Shown: positions 25,170-35,300 of the stretch, piece by piece
Numbering within the stretch: position 1 is the first letter of the stretch
How the letters are laid out: every line of letters begins with the position of its first letter
Assembly: GCA_002069785.1 (NCBI GenBank)
Contig: MWCA01000039.1
Location: 1-49,467, forward strand
Direction of reading: 5' to 3'
Source of the DNA: Lentisphaerae bacterium ADurb.Bin242
GTDB taxonomy: Bacteria; Verrucomicrobiota; Lentisphaeria; Victivallales; UBA1829
DNA: 49,467 bases
Program-made: the position numbers and the translations under genes
The notes under the pieces: generated by a model
The model's database searches: none
Told to the model about the DNA's origin: nothing
Seen by the model: only the letters and a program-made list of their open reading frames with translations

Positions 25170-25736
25170 TCAAACAGGGGACTGCCGGACCGCGCTCAGC
25201 CCGACGGAATACGCGGAAACACGGCCGTCGATCAGGTCGCCGCGCACAGCGGCATCCCGCAGGAATTTTTCCAGTGTGCCCGCTTCGACCAGGATCGTTT
25301 CAATATCCTCGGTGTCGTCGAAATTCGTGGTCATGTCCGTCTGTTTCTCCTCGTCGGCCTCCATGACGGCCAGCCGGACGATCTCGGAACTCAGGCCGGG
25401 GGAGCTGAAGGCGTCGGGGACCAGCCGGAGCAGACGCCCCCGGTATCCGGTTTCCTCCCGCAGTTCCCGGACGGCGGTCTCGGCGGGGCTTTCCCCCGGA
25501 TTGACAAGTCCGGCGGGAAATTCGATGACCATTCCGTCGGCCGGGGGCCGGTACTGGCGGACCAGGATCAGCCTGCCGGACGGTCTGAGGGTGCAGACGA
25601 CCGCGACAGCCCCGGAGGACTGCTTCCGGGAAACCGATTCCCAGACCCGTTTGACGCCGCGGTTGTCAAGATATTCGATTTGATTGAGCGCCAGCCATTT
25701 TCCGGAGGCGATTTCCCGGGTGCGAACCTGTTTCAT
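25170..25736 (-). CDS. Nudix hydrolase, ADP-ribose pyrophosphatase-like
   Basis: 188 residues. The complete Nudix box G76-x5-E82-x7-R90-E91-L-R-E94-E95-x-G97-Y is present. The preceding GMVIEFPAGLVNPGE segment, with a following ~16-residue gap to a Pro-Gly (FSSPGLSSE), is the pattern of ADP-ribose pyrophosphatases. The ATG at 25736 has AAGGAG 13 nt away. An alternative TTG at 25763 lacks a site. It removes nucleoside diphosphate derivatives such as ADP-ribose. It is divergent from coaE. Confidence 0.85.
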   Translation of the reverse strand: MKQVRTREIASGKWLALNQIEYLDNRGVKRVWESVSRKQSSGAVAVVCTLRPSGRLILVRQYRPPADGMVIEFPAGLVNPGESPAETAVRELREETGYRGRLLRLVPDAFSSPGLSSEIVRLAVMEADEEKQTDMTTNFDDTEDIETILVEAGTLEKFLRDAAVRGDLIDGRVSAYSVGLSAVRQSPV

Positions 25737-25973
25737 TGAATTTTTTTCACTCCTTTTTGACAAAAATGATTTTTTTTCACTTGAATATAGCGCGTTTTAT
25801 GATAAAGTATAGTATCGTTTGGTTATTTTTTCCGTTATTATGCACCGTTTTTACGGATCAGCGGTTTCTCCCCAACTTCTTGTCATGGAATAACTGCTTG
25901 CATTTTTATTGTATACCAACCGGCTTGCTGTCACGGGGTTTCCCTGTGCCGGAATTGATTCAGGAGAAAGCTT

Positions 25974-26573
25974 TTGAAACGGATTGGACTTACCGGCGGT
26001 CCCGGGTGCGGCAAATCCGCCGTGCTGAACTATTTCAGCAGCGTCAGCGGCTGGCAATGCCTGGATGCGGACCGGATCTGCCATGAAATTTATGAGGAGG
26101 CCGGCACCCCGTTTGGAAAACGGCTGGCGGCCCGGTGGGGCGCGGAAATAATTTCGGAAAATGGAACGCCGGACCGTGCCCGGATCGCACAGAAAATATT
26201 TGACGATGAAACAGAAAGGCAATGGCTCAATTCCGTTCTCCACCCGGAGGTCCTGCTCCGCCTGGAAACGGCAATGGCCCGAATTCGTGACAAGGATTTC
26301 GTCATGATCGAAGCGCCCCTGCTCTTTGAAGCGCAATGGTCCTTCAAAATGAATGCGATCGTGGCCGTATGGTCCGCCCCGGAAATCCAGATGGAACGCC
26401 TCCTTGCCCGCGGCTGGACAAGGGAGCATGCGGAAAAACGGATCCGTTCCCAATTCCCGGCGGACAAGAAACTGGAGCTCGCCGACTACGGGCTGATCAA
26501 CAACGGTTCATTGGAATCCCTCCTTGAACAATGCGCCGTCCTTGAAAAAACAATCAGAAACAACTTTCGATAA
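25974..26573 (+). CDS. coaE: Dephospho-CoA kinase
   Basis: 199 residues. P-loop GGPGCGKSAVL at residues 8-18, DADRICHEIY, IEAPLLFE and a lid segment (RLLARGWTREHAEKRIRSQ) are CoaE signatures. It phosphorylates dephospho-CoA in the last step of CoA synthesis. Translation starts at TTG (25974), supported by AGGAG 9 nt upstream; no ATG fits. The ~240-bp gap before it is AT-rich and, apart from the Shine-Dalgarno sites of the two divergent genes, shows no clear -35/-10 pair. rho follows after 24 nt. Confidence 0.93.
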   Translation: MKRIGLTGGPGCGKSAVLNYFSSVSGWQCLDADRICHEIYEEAGTPFGKRLAARWGAEIISENGTPDRARIAQKIFDDETERQWLNSVLHPEVLLRLETAMARIRDKDFVMIEAPLLFEAQWSFKMNAIVAVWSAPEIQMERLLARGWTREHAEKRIRSQFPADKKLELADYGLINNGSLESLLEQCAVLEKTIRNNFR

Positions 26574-26597
26574 TTCACAAAATCCAGGAGTACCCCA

Positions 26598-28889
26598 ATG
26601 GATCAGAACAACAACACGCCTCCTGCCCCGAAAAGACGCGGCAGGCCGCCCCGCCATCCGAATATTGAAAACGCAGAAATCAAAAAAGCGGACGGGGAAA
26701 TGACTTCGCCGCCGAATTTCATACCGCCGCAGGAAACCGCGCCGAAATCCGCGGATGCGGTCGTTCCGGCACCCGCTTCCGAAGCGCCTGAAACGGCTTC
26801 TCCGGCCGCTCCGAAAGCGACGACTCCGCCGCCGAATTTCAAAGAAACGGCCGGAACCCCTCCGCCGCCTCCCGCCCCGGCCGTCCCGAAAGCAAAACCG
26901 GCGCGCGAACCGGACCGGGACTTCTTTGAGAACGCCCAGCCGGATCTGCTGGTGGTTCCCTCTTCGGAACCGGTTTCCGCCGTATCCTTCGGCCCGCCGG
27001 AAGAGGAAGACGACGGGTATGTTCCCGCCCCGGAACCGATCCGCGCCACCTACGTGGAACCCGCTCCCCCCTCCTCCGGAAATCCGGAGGACTATGATGC
27101 TTTCCAGCAGGAGCCGGATCCGGCCTATGAAAACCGCCGTTCCAGGCAGGAGCCGGATTCCGCCTACGAAAACCGGCGTCCCCAGCCGCAGCAGCGTCCG
27201 CAGAACAATAACAATAATCAGCAGCGCAGGAACCAGCCGTCCTCCGGCAATCCGCGCCAGGACTTCAACAACAACCGCCGGAACAATAACAGCGGCGGCA
27301 ACTACAACAATAACAACAACCAGCGCCGCCGCTTCCAGCCGGGCCAGCCGAACAGCAATACCAGCCGCGGATCCTACGATGACGACTATCAGGACAACTC
27401 CCAGCGCCGCTACTATCACAATAACAGCGGCGGCGGCAACCGTCCGAATTACAGCGCGCTGAACGACGCGTCCCGGTCCAATTACAGCGAACCCCGGAAC
27501 GAGTATCCGCAGGACAACGCGCAGCAGCCCCTCAATCCGTCCAGGCTCCCCGCGGGGCTTCCCCAGGACGACCTTCCGCCGGACCAGGCCTCCCAGGCGC
27601 CTGAGCAGAAGCCAAACAACCCCAATGTCAACACCCCCAGCGTCAACATCACCGAGCTCCAGGAAATGTCCATGGAGAAACTCAGCATCATGGCGCGGGA
27701 AATGGGGATCGAAGGCGTGGGCGCGCTGGAAAAATCGAAGCTCGTTTTCGAGATTCTCCGCGCCAACTCCGAACGCAACGGCATCATGTACGGCAGCGGC
27801 ATTCTGGAAGTCCTGCCCGACGGCTTCGGCTTCCTCCGCTCCCCCGCCTACAGCTACCTGCCCTCCTCCGAGGACATCTACCTGAGCCCGTCCCAGATCC
27901 GCCGTTTCTCGGTCAAAACCGGCGACTTCATTGCCGGACAGATCCGGCCGCCGCGCGAAAAGGAGCGTTTCTTCGCCATGCTCAAGGTGGAGACCATCAA
28001 CCACGACTCCCCGGAACGCAAGAAGAACATCATTCCGTTCGGCGACCTGACCCCGTATTTCCCCACCACGCGCCTCATTCTCGAGAACGAACCGAACGAA
28101 ATTTCCATGCGCGTGGTCGACCTGGTCTCCCCCATCGGCATGGGACAGCGCGGCCTGATCGTCGCCCCGCCCCGGACCGGCAAGACGGTCCTCATGCAGA
28201 AAATGGCCAATGCCATCAGCAAGAACAATCCCGAAGTGGAACTCATCATCCTGCTGATCGACGAACGGCCCGAGGAAGTCACCGACATGCAGCGCTCGGT
28301 CAAGGCCGAGGTGGTCAGCTCCACCTTCGACGAACCGCCGGAACGCCATGTCCAGGTCGCCGAAATGGTCATCGAAAAGGCCAAGCGCCTGGTCGAATAC
28401 GGCAAGGACGTGGTCATCCTCCTCGACTCCATCACCCGCCTGGCCCGCGCCTACAACACCCTTCAGCCCCACAGCGGAAAAATCCTCTCGGGCGGCGTCG
28501 ACGCCAACGCGCTCCACAAGCCGAAACGCTTCTTCGGCGCGGCCCGCAATATCGACGGCAAGGGAAGCCTCACCATCATCGCCACGGCCCTGATCGACAC
28601 GGGAAGCCGCATGGACGAAGTGATCTTCGAAGAGTTCAAAGGCACCGGCAACATGGAACTCCACCTCGACCGCTATCTGGTCGACCGCCGCATTTATCCG
28701 GCCATCAACATCGAGCGCAGCGGCACCCGCAAGGAAGAACTGCTGCTCCATCCGGACGAACTCCAGCGGGTCTGGACGCTCCGGAAGGCCATGAACGGAG
28801 TTCCTCCGGCCGAAGCCATGGAACTCATCATCGGGAAACTCAAGAAAATGAAAACCAATGCCGAATTTCTGATGACGCTTCAGATGTAA
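26598..28889 (+). CDS. rho: Transcription termination factor Rho with ~345-residue disordered N-terminal extension
   Basis: 763 residues against ~420 in Escherichia coli. Residues 1-345 are low complexity. Pro/Ala/Glu-rich first (APAPP- and KKADG-type), they then become Asn/Arg/Gln/Gly/Tyr-rich ([30 protein letters not shown]), with a doubled QEPDxAYENRR unit. Then follow the Rho_N helical domain ([19 protein letters not shown]), the RNA-binding cold-shock fold ([16 protein letters not shown]), Walker A APPRTGKT near 523 and Walker [17 protein letters not shown] near 605, all intact. It is a hexameric RNA helicase ending transcription. The extension is likely to promote RNA binding or phase separation. 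Cotranscribed with coaE. Confidence 0.95.
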   Translation: MDQNNNTPPAPKRRGRPPRHPNIENAEIKKADGEMTSPPNFIPPQETAPKSADAVVPAPASEAPETASPAAPKATTPPPNFKETAGTPPPPPAPAVPKAKPAREPDRDFFENAQPDLLVVPSSEPVSAVSFGPPEEEDDGYVPAPEPIRATYVEPAPPSSGNPEDYDAFQQEPDPAYENRRSRQEPDSAYENRRPQPQQRPQNNNNNQQRRNQPSSGNPRQDFNNNRRNNNSGGNYNNNNNQRRRFQPGQPNSNTSRGSYDDDYQDNSQRRYYHNNSGGGNRPNYSALNDASRSNYSEPRNEYPQDNAQQPLNPSRLPAGLPQDDLPPDQASQAPEQKPNNPNVNTPSVNITELQEMSMEKLSIMAREMGIEGVGALEKSKLVFEILRANSERNGIMYGSGILEVLPDGFGFLRSPAYSYLPSSEDIYLSPSQIRRFSVKTGDFIAGQIRPPREKERFFAMLKVETINHDSPERKKNIIPFGDLTPYFPTTRLILENEPNEISMRVVDLVSPIGMGQRGLIVAPPRTGKTVLMQKMANAISKNNPEVELIILLIDERPEEVTDMQRSVKAEVVSSTFDEPPERHVQVAEMVIEKAKRLVEYGKDVVILLDSITRLARAYNTLQPHSGKILSGGVDANALHKPKRFFGAARNIDGKGSLTIIATALIDTGSRMDEVIFEEFKGTGNMELHLDRYLVDRRIYPAINIERSGTRKEELLLHPDELQRVWTLRKAMNGVPPAEAMELIIGKLKKMKTNAEFLMTLQM

Positions 28890-28959
28890 GGCGCAACAGT
28901 CGGACGGTCCGCCTTCCGTGTCCTTCCGCCGGCGGGCCGTCTTCAGGAGGTGTTTTTCC

Positions 28960-29244
28960 ATGGACAGCAAAGTTCAAAAAATGCTTTCTCTCTCCCTGTA
29001 TGCTCTGCTGGCGGTGATTTTCGCCTTTTCGGTGATCCTGGTCATGCCGGTCTACCGCAAGTACACGGCCATGCAGAAGACCGTCTACAATCTCGAACAG
29101 GAACTGAAAGAGGCGCAGGAAGAATGCCAGGAATTGATCCGCGACGTCCACGACCTGGAACACAAGTCGTTCGCCGCGGAAAAAGTGGCACGGGAGAAGT
29201 TCAATTTCTGCCGCGAAGGCGAACAGATCCTGATCTACAAGTAA
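28960..29244 (+). CDS. FtsB/DivIC-like septum formation protein
   Basis: 94 residues: short cytoplasmic start, one membrane helix (about 11-31), then a coiled coil (VYNLEQELKEAQEECQELI) and the closing AREKFNFCREGEQILIYK. That end matches the 'R-E-x-x-x-x-x-x-G-E' tail of the FtsB/DivIC family, which joins the cell-division complex at the septum. CAGGAGGTG stands 8 nt before the ATG. It follows rho by 70 nt without a clear promoter, so it may be read from the coaE-rho transcript. Confidence 0.8.
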   Translation: MDSKVQKMLSLSLYALLAVIFAFSVILVMPVYRKYTAMQKTVYNLEQELKEAQEECQELIRDVHDLEHKSFAAEKVAREKFNFCREGEQILIYK

Positions 29245-29246
29245 AT

Positions 29247-29519
29247 TCAGGTCAATCCGTCCACTTTATAGAAGGAAGTCTCTTTTTCACGGAAAAACAC
29301 TTCCATGTCGGTGAAGGAAATCGGGGCGGCGGCCGGATACGGCTTGACCTTCGCCCGTGAATCCAAAAAACAGTACGGGCTTCTGCCGCTTCATTTCCGC
29401 CGGGAAATGAGTCCGGGAAAGGGCTGACCGGACGATCCGCACGCCGGGAGGGCAACAGATCATGACAGGCTCGAAGAGTCCGGCAGAAAATCCATGTGGA
29501 TTTTCCATCCCTTGAAATT
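29247..29519 (-). pseudogene. Possible frameshifted coding remnant
   Basis: This belongs to the 376-bp gap 29245-29620. On the minus strand one frame reads ENPHGFSAGLFEPVMIC and on to RQKPVLFF. The frame then shifts, and the other reads LDSRAKVKPYPAAAPISF then TDMEVFFREKETSFYKVDGL, stopping at TGA (29249-29247). Third-position GC is high in the second segment, as in real genes here. The family is unrecognised; a decayed carbohydrate-enzyme end is only a guess. Otherwise the gap holds the promoter at 29512-29539. Confidence 0.3.
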
Positions 29520-29539
29520 TCATTTTTTACGGCTATATT
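29512..29539 (+). promoter_or_regulatory. Promoter of the ferritin-like gene
   Basis: TTGAAA (29512-29517), 16-nt spacer, TATATT (29534-29539). It stands about 80 nt before the start codon. Confidence 0.6.
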
Positions 29540-29620
29540 GAAAATAATTCGCCGCATTTCCCCTTCCGGAAGTGCAAAGGAGTTTTTGAACCTGAAACTC
29601 ACAACAACAGGAGAATCACC

Positions 29621-29935
29621 ATGCCGGAATTCTGCTCATCCCTCCCGTCGTCGAAAAAAGCGGGCGAAAAGCTCACTAAAGAAGAAGTCATCCGGGCCAT
29701 CCGCTTCATGGTCGCCGCCGAATTTGAAGCCGTCGGGCTTTATACCCAGCTGGCCGACTCCGTGGACTGCGAAAAAGTCAAAGCGGTACTGACGGACGTC
29801 GCGGACGAGGAACGGGTTCATGTCGGGGAATTTCTGCGTCTGCTGTATGAACTGGACCCGAAGGAAAAAGAACTCTACAAAGAAGGAATCGAAGAAGTCG
29901 AAGAGATCTTCGAAAAACATCCCGAAAAAGAATAA
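29621..29935 (+). CDS. Small ferritin-like protein of the encapsulated-ferritin type
   Basis: 104 residues, two helices. Helix 1 has AAEFEAVGLYTQLAD and helix 2 has DVADEERVHVGEFLRLL. Glu34, Glu36, Tyr41, Glu64 and His67 line up with the E-x-E...Y and E-x-x-H ligands of encapsulated ferritins, which oxidise iron at a dimer interface. The part after helix 2 (ELDPKEKELYKEGIEEVEEI) also resembles the ferritin-like domain fused to archaeal encapsulins. No encapsulin shell gene adjoins it, and no C-terminal cargo peptide is seen after KHPEKE. The start at 29621 is the only in-frame ATG that keeps helix 1 complete. It has its own promoter and terminator. Confidence 0.75.
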   Translation: MPEFCSSLPSSKKAGEKLTKEEVIRAIRFMVAAEFEAVGLYTQLADSVDCEKVKAVLTDVADEERVHVGEFLRLLYELDPKEKELYKEGIEEVEEIFEKHPEKE

Positions 29936-29953
29936 GGAACAAGACACTCCGAA

Positions 29954-29998
29954 GCCTCCTTTTCCCGAACCTTCCAACGGGAAAGGAGGCGTTTTTTT
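29954..29998 (+). terminator. Intrinsic terminator after the ferritin-like gene
   Basis: GCCTCCTTTTCCCG (29954-29967) pairs with CGGGAAAGGAGGC (29978-29990) with a single-base bulge and 10-nt loop, followed by G and seven Ts. It sits at the junction with the convergent beta-mannosidase gene, whose stop codon starts at its last base. Confidence 0.88.
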
Positions 29999-32298
29999 CA
30001 GGTCCGGTGTGTCAGCCATGAAAAATCGGGATAGAGTTTTTCCGCGAGAATGGAAAACGCTTTTTCATACATCGACAGCTCGAACGGGACCGGGCCGTGC
30101 AAATAGTGGTTGAAACGCGTTTCCGGACCAGTGTTCCATTCGATCAGGAACATCGCGCGTTTTTGCGGCTCGACAGCCATTTCCGCGATTTTTGCGGAGG
30201 CATCGGCATCCGCGCGGAACTCCCCGGAAAGAAGCGTTTCGCCCGTCCCGGGCTCGGACACCCGGAACGTTCCGGAAACAGCGTGCCGGGTGTCATTGAC
30301 CGCATACAGGGGCAGAACGCCGCGGGTCGCTTCGTCGAACATCAGCAGGAACGGCCGCTGAGAGCTGCGGATGTAGTAATACGCCAGTTTTTTCGCGTAA
30401 TAATAATCGACGACCGCGTCGGAAAATTGCGGCCAGGAATCGGCCAGATTCCACCACAGGATTCCGGTCTTCTTCCATTTCCGGCACCGGAAACTCTCGA
30501 TGAAATATTTGAACGCTTCCGCCTGGACGAACTGGGAGGCCCGGACGTATGTCTCCAGATCGGGGGGAACGCTTCCGAACGCATTGCGCACCTGGGTTTC
30601 CATGAGCCCGATCCGGTAGGAATAGGAACCGTTCCGGGTGCCGTACGGTTGGGAAGCGTGCGTATTCCAGACGGAATCGCCGGCGCGCCCGTTCAGGGAT
30701 TCTTCCGGCACAAAACGGCGGATGCTGGACAGGTGCGGCAGTCCGTGATAACCGATTTCGCCGGCGAAGATCGCGGTGTTGCGCCTGTAAAAATCGCTTT
30801 TCCAATAGTCGCGCGGCCCCCACAGATGCTGCTCGGGAGAACGGCAGCGTTCTCCGGTCTTCCAGAGTTCATCGGAAAGAAACGGGGAACTGGGGAGATA
30901 GTCGCGCAAAGGATCGAACGCGGCGACAACTTCCGGAAACAGACGGCGGGTCAGCGTGTTCGTCGACGGTGGAAGTTTTTTGTAAACGGAATGTTCTCCG
31001 AAGAAAAACTCGTCCCCTTCGTTGTCTCCGCACCACAGGGCAAGGGACGGATGGTTCCGCAGACGGAGGATCACCTTCCGGAGTTCCTCGCGCACGGTCT
31101 CCTGAAACCACGGTTCGTTCGGGGGCAGTTCGCAGGCGAACATGAAATCCTGCCAGACCAGCAGGCCGGAGCGGTCGCATTCGTCGAAAAACGCTTCGTC
31201 CTCATAGACGCCGCCGCCCCAGCAGCGGACCATATTGCAGCCGAGGTTGCGGAAAAGCTCCAGATGCCGGGAAACCCGCTCGGGATGTTCTCCGTGGAGC
31301 GCGTCCGCGGGGACCCAGTTGGACCCCTTTATAAAAACGGCTTTTCCATTGACTTCGAACACGAATTCCCCGTTTCCGTCACGGTCGAGAGTTTCCGTCC
31401 GCTTCAGACGGATCGTGCGGATTCCGGTCTTCCAGCGGCGGACATCCACGGTTTTTCCGCGGCGGCGCAATTCCATGGAGACCTCGTACAGGGCGGGTTC
31501 GCCGCTTCCGGCGGGATGCCACAGAACGGGATCGGGAACGGTCATGTGGCGGAGTCCGTTCACGAAATAAAGCGGAAAAGCCTGCTCGAAAACAAGGTCG
31601 CCGCAGCGCATGGAAAAGAAACATTCAAATCCGTCGAGCGCCGGGGCGTCCGTCTCGAAATTCCACGAAAGAGCCAGCAGCGCCCCCTCGCCGGAAAGAT
31701 GCACCGTCGCCAGATAAAGATCCGTCCAGCGTTCCGGCGGCAGAGTTTCCAGCGAAACGCTCCGCCACAGCCCGGCCCCGACCAGGCGCGGCTCGATGTC
31801 CCAGCCGTAGGTGTGCATCGCCCGCCGGAGAAACAGTCCTTCGAAATTACAGGAAAGCGAACAGATGCCGGGACGTCCCGCGAACTGTCGCGCATAATTG
31901 ACGGAACTGCGGATCATCACGAGGAGCTCGTTTTCCTCCCCGGGACGGAGTAGCGCGGAGGCGTCGAACCGGTGTTCTACAAACATGTTGCAGGCTTTGC
32001 CGAGAGCTTCTCCGTTCAGGAAGATTTCCGCGACCGTGTCGATGCCTCCGAAAACGAGCTCCGCCCGCTCGCCTTTTTCCGGCACGGGTGCGGTGAAAAC
32101 GGTCCGGTACGTCCAATCGACGAATTCATACGGACGCAATGCGACGGAATTGTTTCCAAAGTAAGGGTCCGGAATCACACCGCTGCGATACAGGTCTCCG
32201 AGGACATTTCCCGGCACTTGCGCCGGTATGGTGACCCCTTTTCCTGCGACGGGGTCCGTGAACTCCAGTGTCCACGGACCGTTCAGATTCATTTTCAT
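29998..32298 (-). CDS. Glycoside hydrolase family 2 beta-mannosidase-like enzyme
   Basis: 766 residues, no signal peptide, so probably cytoplasmic. The N-terminal jelly-roll (NGPWTLEF, FVDWTYRTVF, GGIDTVAEIFLNGEALG) is followed by immunoglobulin-like and TIM-barrel domains. NMVRCWGGGVYEDEAFFDECD and VWQDFMFAC are typical of GH2 mannosidases. The likely acid/base Glu is in WCGDNEGDE, and the likely nucleophile Glu is in FAGEIGYHG. It would cleave terminal beta-mannosides from oligosaccharides imported after extracellular digestion. It is last in the minus-strand cassette, 73 nt after the large secreted protein gene. Confidence 0.87.
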   Translation of the reverse strand: MKMNLNGPWTLEFTDPVAGKGVTIPAQVPGNVLGDLYRSGVIPDPYFGNNSVALRPYEFVDWTYRTVFTAPVPEKGERAELVFGGIDTVAEIFLNGEALGKACNMFVEHRFDASALLRPGEENELLVMIRSSVNYARQFAGRPGICSLSCNFEGLFLRRAMHTYGWDIEPRLVGAGLWRSVSLETLPPERWTDLYLATVHLSGEGALLALSWNFETDAPALDGFECFFSMRCGDLVFEQAFPLYFVNGLRHMTVPDPVLWHPAGSGEPALYEVSMELRRRGKTVDVRRWKTGIRTIRLKRTETLDRDGNGEFVFEVNGKAVFIKGSNWVPADALHGEHPERVSRHLELFRNLGCNMVRCWGGGVYEDEAFFDECDRSGLLVWQDFMFACELPPNEPWFQETVREELRKVILRLRNHPSLALWCGDNEGDEFFFGEHSVYKKLPPSTNTLTRRLFPEVVAAFDPLRDYLPSSPFLSDELWKTGERCRSPEQHLWGPRDYWKSDFYRRNTAIFAGEIGYHGLPHLSSIRRFVPEESLNGRAGDSVWNTHASQPYGTRNGSYSYRIGLMETQVRNAFGSVPPDLETYVRASQFVQAEAFKYFIESFRCRKWKKTGILWWNLADSWPQFSDAVVDYYYAKKLAYYYIRSSQRPFLLMFDEATRGVLPLYAVNDTRHAVSGTFRVSEPGTGETLLSGEFRADADASAKIAEMAVEPQKRAMFLIEWNTGPETRFNHYLHGPVPFELSMYEKAFSILAEKLYPDFSWLTHRT

Positions 32299-32371
32299 GA
32301 TAAATCAACTTTTCCTTTCCAAAGTCAGCGGGGATTCTCCCCTTTTCCTATAAGAAGAGACATTTTTTCTC

Positions 32372-35300
32372 TCACCGGACAGCCCCTCCGTTTCCGGCAG
32401 TCCCGATTGAAAAAACACAACTCCAATCGAGGGTTTTCCCCGGCCCGAGAACAAACATTTCCGTCGCAGGCTCCACCGACGCCTTCCGGTCCATGTCGCT
32501 CCAGGAATAGAGGGCAACGCAGCTTTGCGGGACAAAGCGGAACACCCGCGCCAGTTCCCCTTCCCGCACGGTAAGAGTAAACGAATCCAGTTTTCCCGTT
32601 ACGCGCGGAAATCGCTCAAAACCGGCCGCCAGGAAATCCGCCGCATTCCTGCCTTCATTCACCACGACGAATTCCTTGTCGGGGGCGCCCGGCGTCAGCC
32701 GCAGACTCCCGGCCTCGAAGGAAAGGGAATCCGGAGCGGCAAAAGGAGCCGGGAAGTTGTGCATCCGGAAAGAAAAACGGATCGTCCGCTTGGTCGGATT
32801 GATAAACCGGCAGTCGATCCGGAAACTCCGTCCGTCCGCATGCAGGGTAATGCGCTTTTCGATACGCAGTCCGGCCCACGGGTTGGAGCCGCCCGCATCG
32901 TCGCGCTCGGGAATCGTCCGGCGGAACCCGGCTCCGGGCAGACCATTCCGGTTCGTGAACTCGAAAAGTTCGAAGGCGCTTGCCGGATCATCGACGCAGC
33001 CGGGCATCGGATTCAGCCAGATCCGGCCGAGATGCCCGCGCCGCCGGGCGTTGCCGACGAAATCCGTTCCCGTGCTTCCCGGCATCCATGAAATGACATC
33101 TCCCGTCTCGGGGGAAAGGCCGAGCACGGCGCCGGAGCGCTCCAGCCGGATGACGGGGCGTTCATCGGGACGCGTCATCCCCCATTCGGCGGCGGAACCG
33201 GCCGTCCGGAACGGTTTCACTCCGGTCGCCGCATTCCGGCGCTTGAGGAGCTCCTCCAGGTGCGCCGCGACCGCCGATTGCTCGAGCCCGGAATTCACGA
33301 CATCTCCTATCTTTGCCGGAGTCAATTTCAGGATGCCCAGACCGTCCGGAGGCAATTCCAACAGGAAGCCTTCCCGGATCAAAGCACCCTCCGGCGCTTT
33401 GCCGGATACGGACAGTTCCTTTCCGGTCACGAGATCGCGAATGCGGCAGGCGGGAACGGCAACGCCCGGAATTCTCACCTTGAGAACCACGGAATCCTTT
33501 TCATTGAAGTTGAAAACCGTCGCGAGAAAACCGCCGTCCGTCCTGTGCAGCAAAGCCCGCACATTTCTGTCCAGCGGCGGCAGGACGAATTTCACCGGAG
33601 TTCCCGAATCGTTCCCGGTTTCGAACCGGAGCACATTGAGGCATTCCGCCGTGATCGAACCGTCCGGCAGAGGTTTGCCGCCGCAGTATCCTTCTTCCGT
33701 TTCGGAGATCAGGGAAAACGCCCTGGCGAAAGCATGCAGCAGGCGGCCGTCCAGGATGTCATGCTGCCAGAAACCGATCCCCTGTCCGCCGAGGGCGGCG
33801 TTGGCAATCACATTCTGGATGACCGAGTCCGGCGTATAACGCCCGTAGTTGCACGGCTCTCCCGGATCGATCAGGGGGAAGCACGGTTTTTTCAGCAGGG
33901 CGATATTGAGTTTCATCGTCTCGAAGAAACGCGTCCTCGAAAAATACGGCATCATCTGGTGGCGGTCGACGAACGGATCGGATTTGCGGATGTCCACGCC
34001 GCACCATTCCGCGACGAGAGTCCCGTCCGGGTGAAGCTGGTCGCTGCACAGCCAGAATTCAATTCCGGGGAGTTTCTCATGAAATTTCTGCGCCATCCGG
34101 TTGATGATTTTCGCATGCTGGTCGACCCGGAACGCGAACCATTGCTTCCGGAAAGTCGAGAGGCACGCCTCCGGTGTCGGAAGAGTCTTCAATTGGGCGA
34201 AGGCTTGAAAACGCTTCCGGTTTTCTTCCGAAAAACAGTGGCTCATGGCGCCGGGCTCGTAGTCCAGCGAATAGGCCTCGAACCCGCTTCTTTTCACCCA
34301 TTCGGCAAACTCGTCGAAAAACTGTCCCCAGATTCTGTTCTCCGGGTCCTCGATCAGATACCATGTGCTGATCGAAGTCGGCCGGGGCTTGCCGTCCGCG
34401 CCGATCGCCGGAGGAAAAGCGTTCGATTTTCCACGCAGGGCCGCAAGCAGGGGTTTCATCCACGGCGTACTGCTGGTGGCCCACTCCAGCCGGGCGCACC
34501 GGTAGCGTTTGAAAACAATATCGCGCTCCTCTTTTGAAAAAAAATCCAGCCGGTATGGATCGAAACACCACGGCCGGCTCCGGAGACGGTTCCAGTAGTC
34601 CGCGTACACTTCCGAAATACGGCCCGGGGCATTACTGTTCCACGGCTGCCCGATGCAAAGCTCATATTTTTTTGCCGGGGTCTTTGGAAACACGATCTCC
34701 GGCAGAATTCTGACGGTGAACTCACCGGAGGCCAGTGTTCCCTTCCGGGAGGAAAGCGTCCAGACGGCCCGGGCCTCCGTTCCGGCGGGGGCGGAGCTCT
34801 TGAGGTAGACCCTCCAGAAATTCGCCCACTGTTCGGGCCAGGTGGCATGCTCGACGTAATGCTCCGGGAGGTCGATTTCATACCGGCTGCATTGCTTTCC
34901 ATCCCGCTCGAAACGCGCGACCGTAAAGGAGTCTTCCGGCCAGGCGCGGTTCCTGTCGTTCAGAAGAGTGCCGGAACCGGCATACGTCACCGTTTCCGGC
35001 AGTTCGAGGGTAAGTTTCATCCGGTGCCCGGGAACCAGTTCGGAGGGAATGCGCATATCGCTGAACAGAAGAGCGCCCGGAAAATTGCGGCAGAGGTGAT
35101 AGACGTTGTTTTGAAGATACAGCGGATAAATCCGGAAGACGGCTTTTTTTTCCTTCGGAGCGTCCGGGATTTCCTCCAGGCTGATTTTATCGAAGAAAAC
35201 CGTGCCCGTTCCGTTGCGGAGCCCGACCAGTATCCGGGCGTTTCCCGTCGGAAGCGCCAACGGTTTTTCCGTGGTGAACTCCAGCTTCCGCCAGTCGAAG

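Noticed and set aside
27180..27470. Asn/Arg codon runs in rho considered as a sequencing or frameshift artefact
   Set aside because: The reading frame stays open with varied codons through the whole extension and joins the conserved Rho domain without a shift.
26508..28970. 820-codon open frame on the minus strand across rho
   Set aside because: Antisense to a full-length Rho with all motifs; its Val/Ile/Arg runs come from the repetitive Asn/Pro codons of the real gene.
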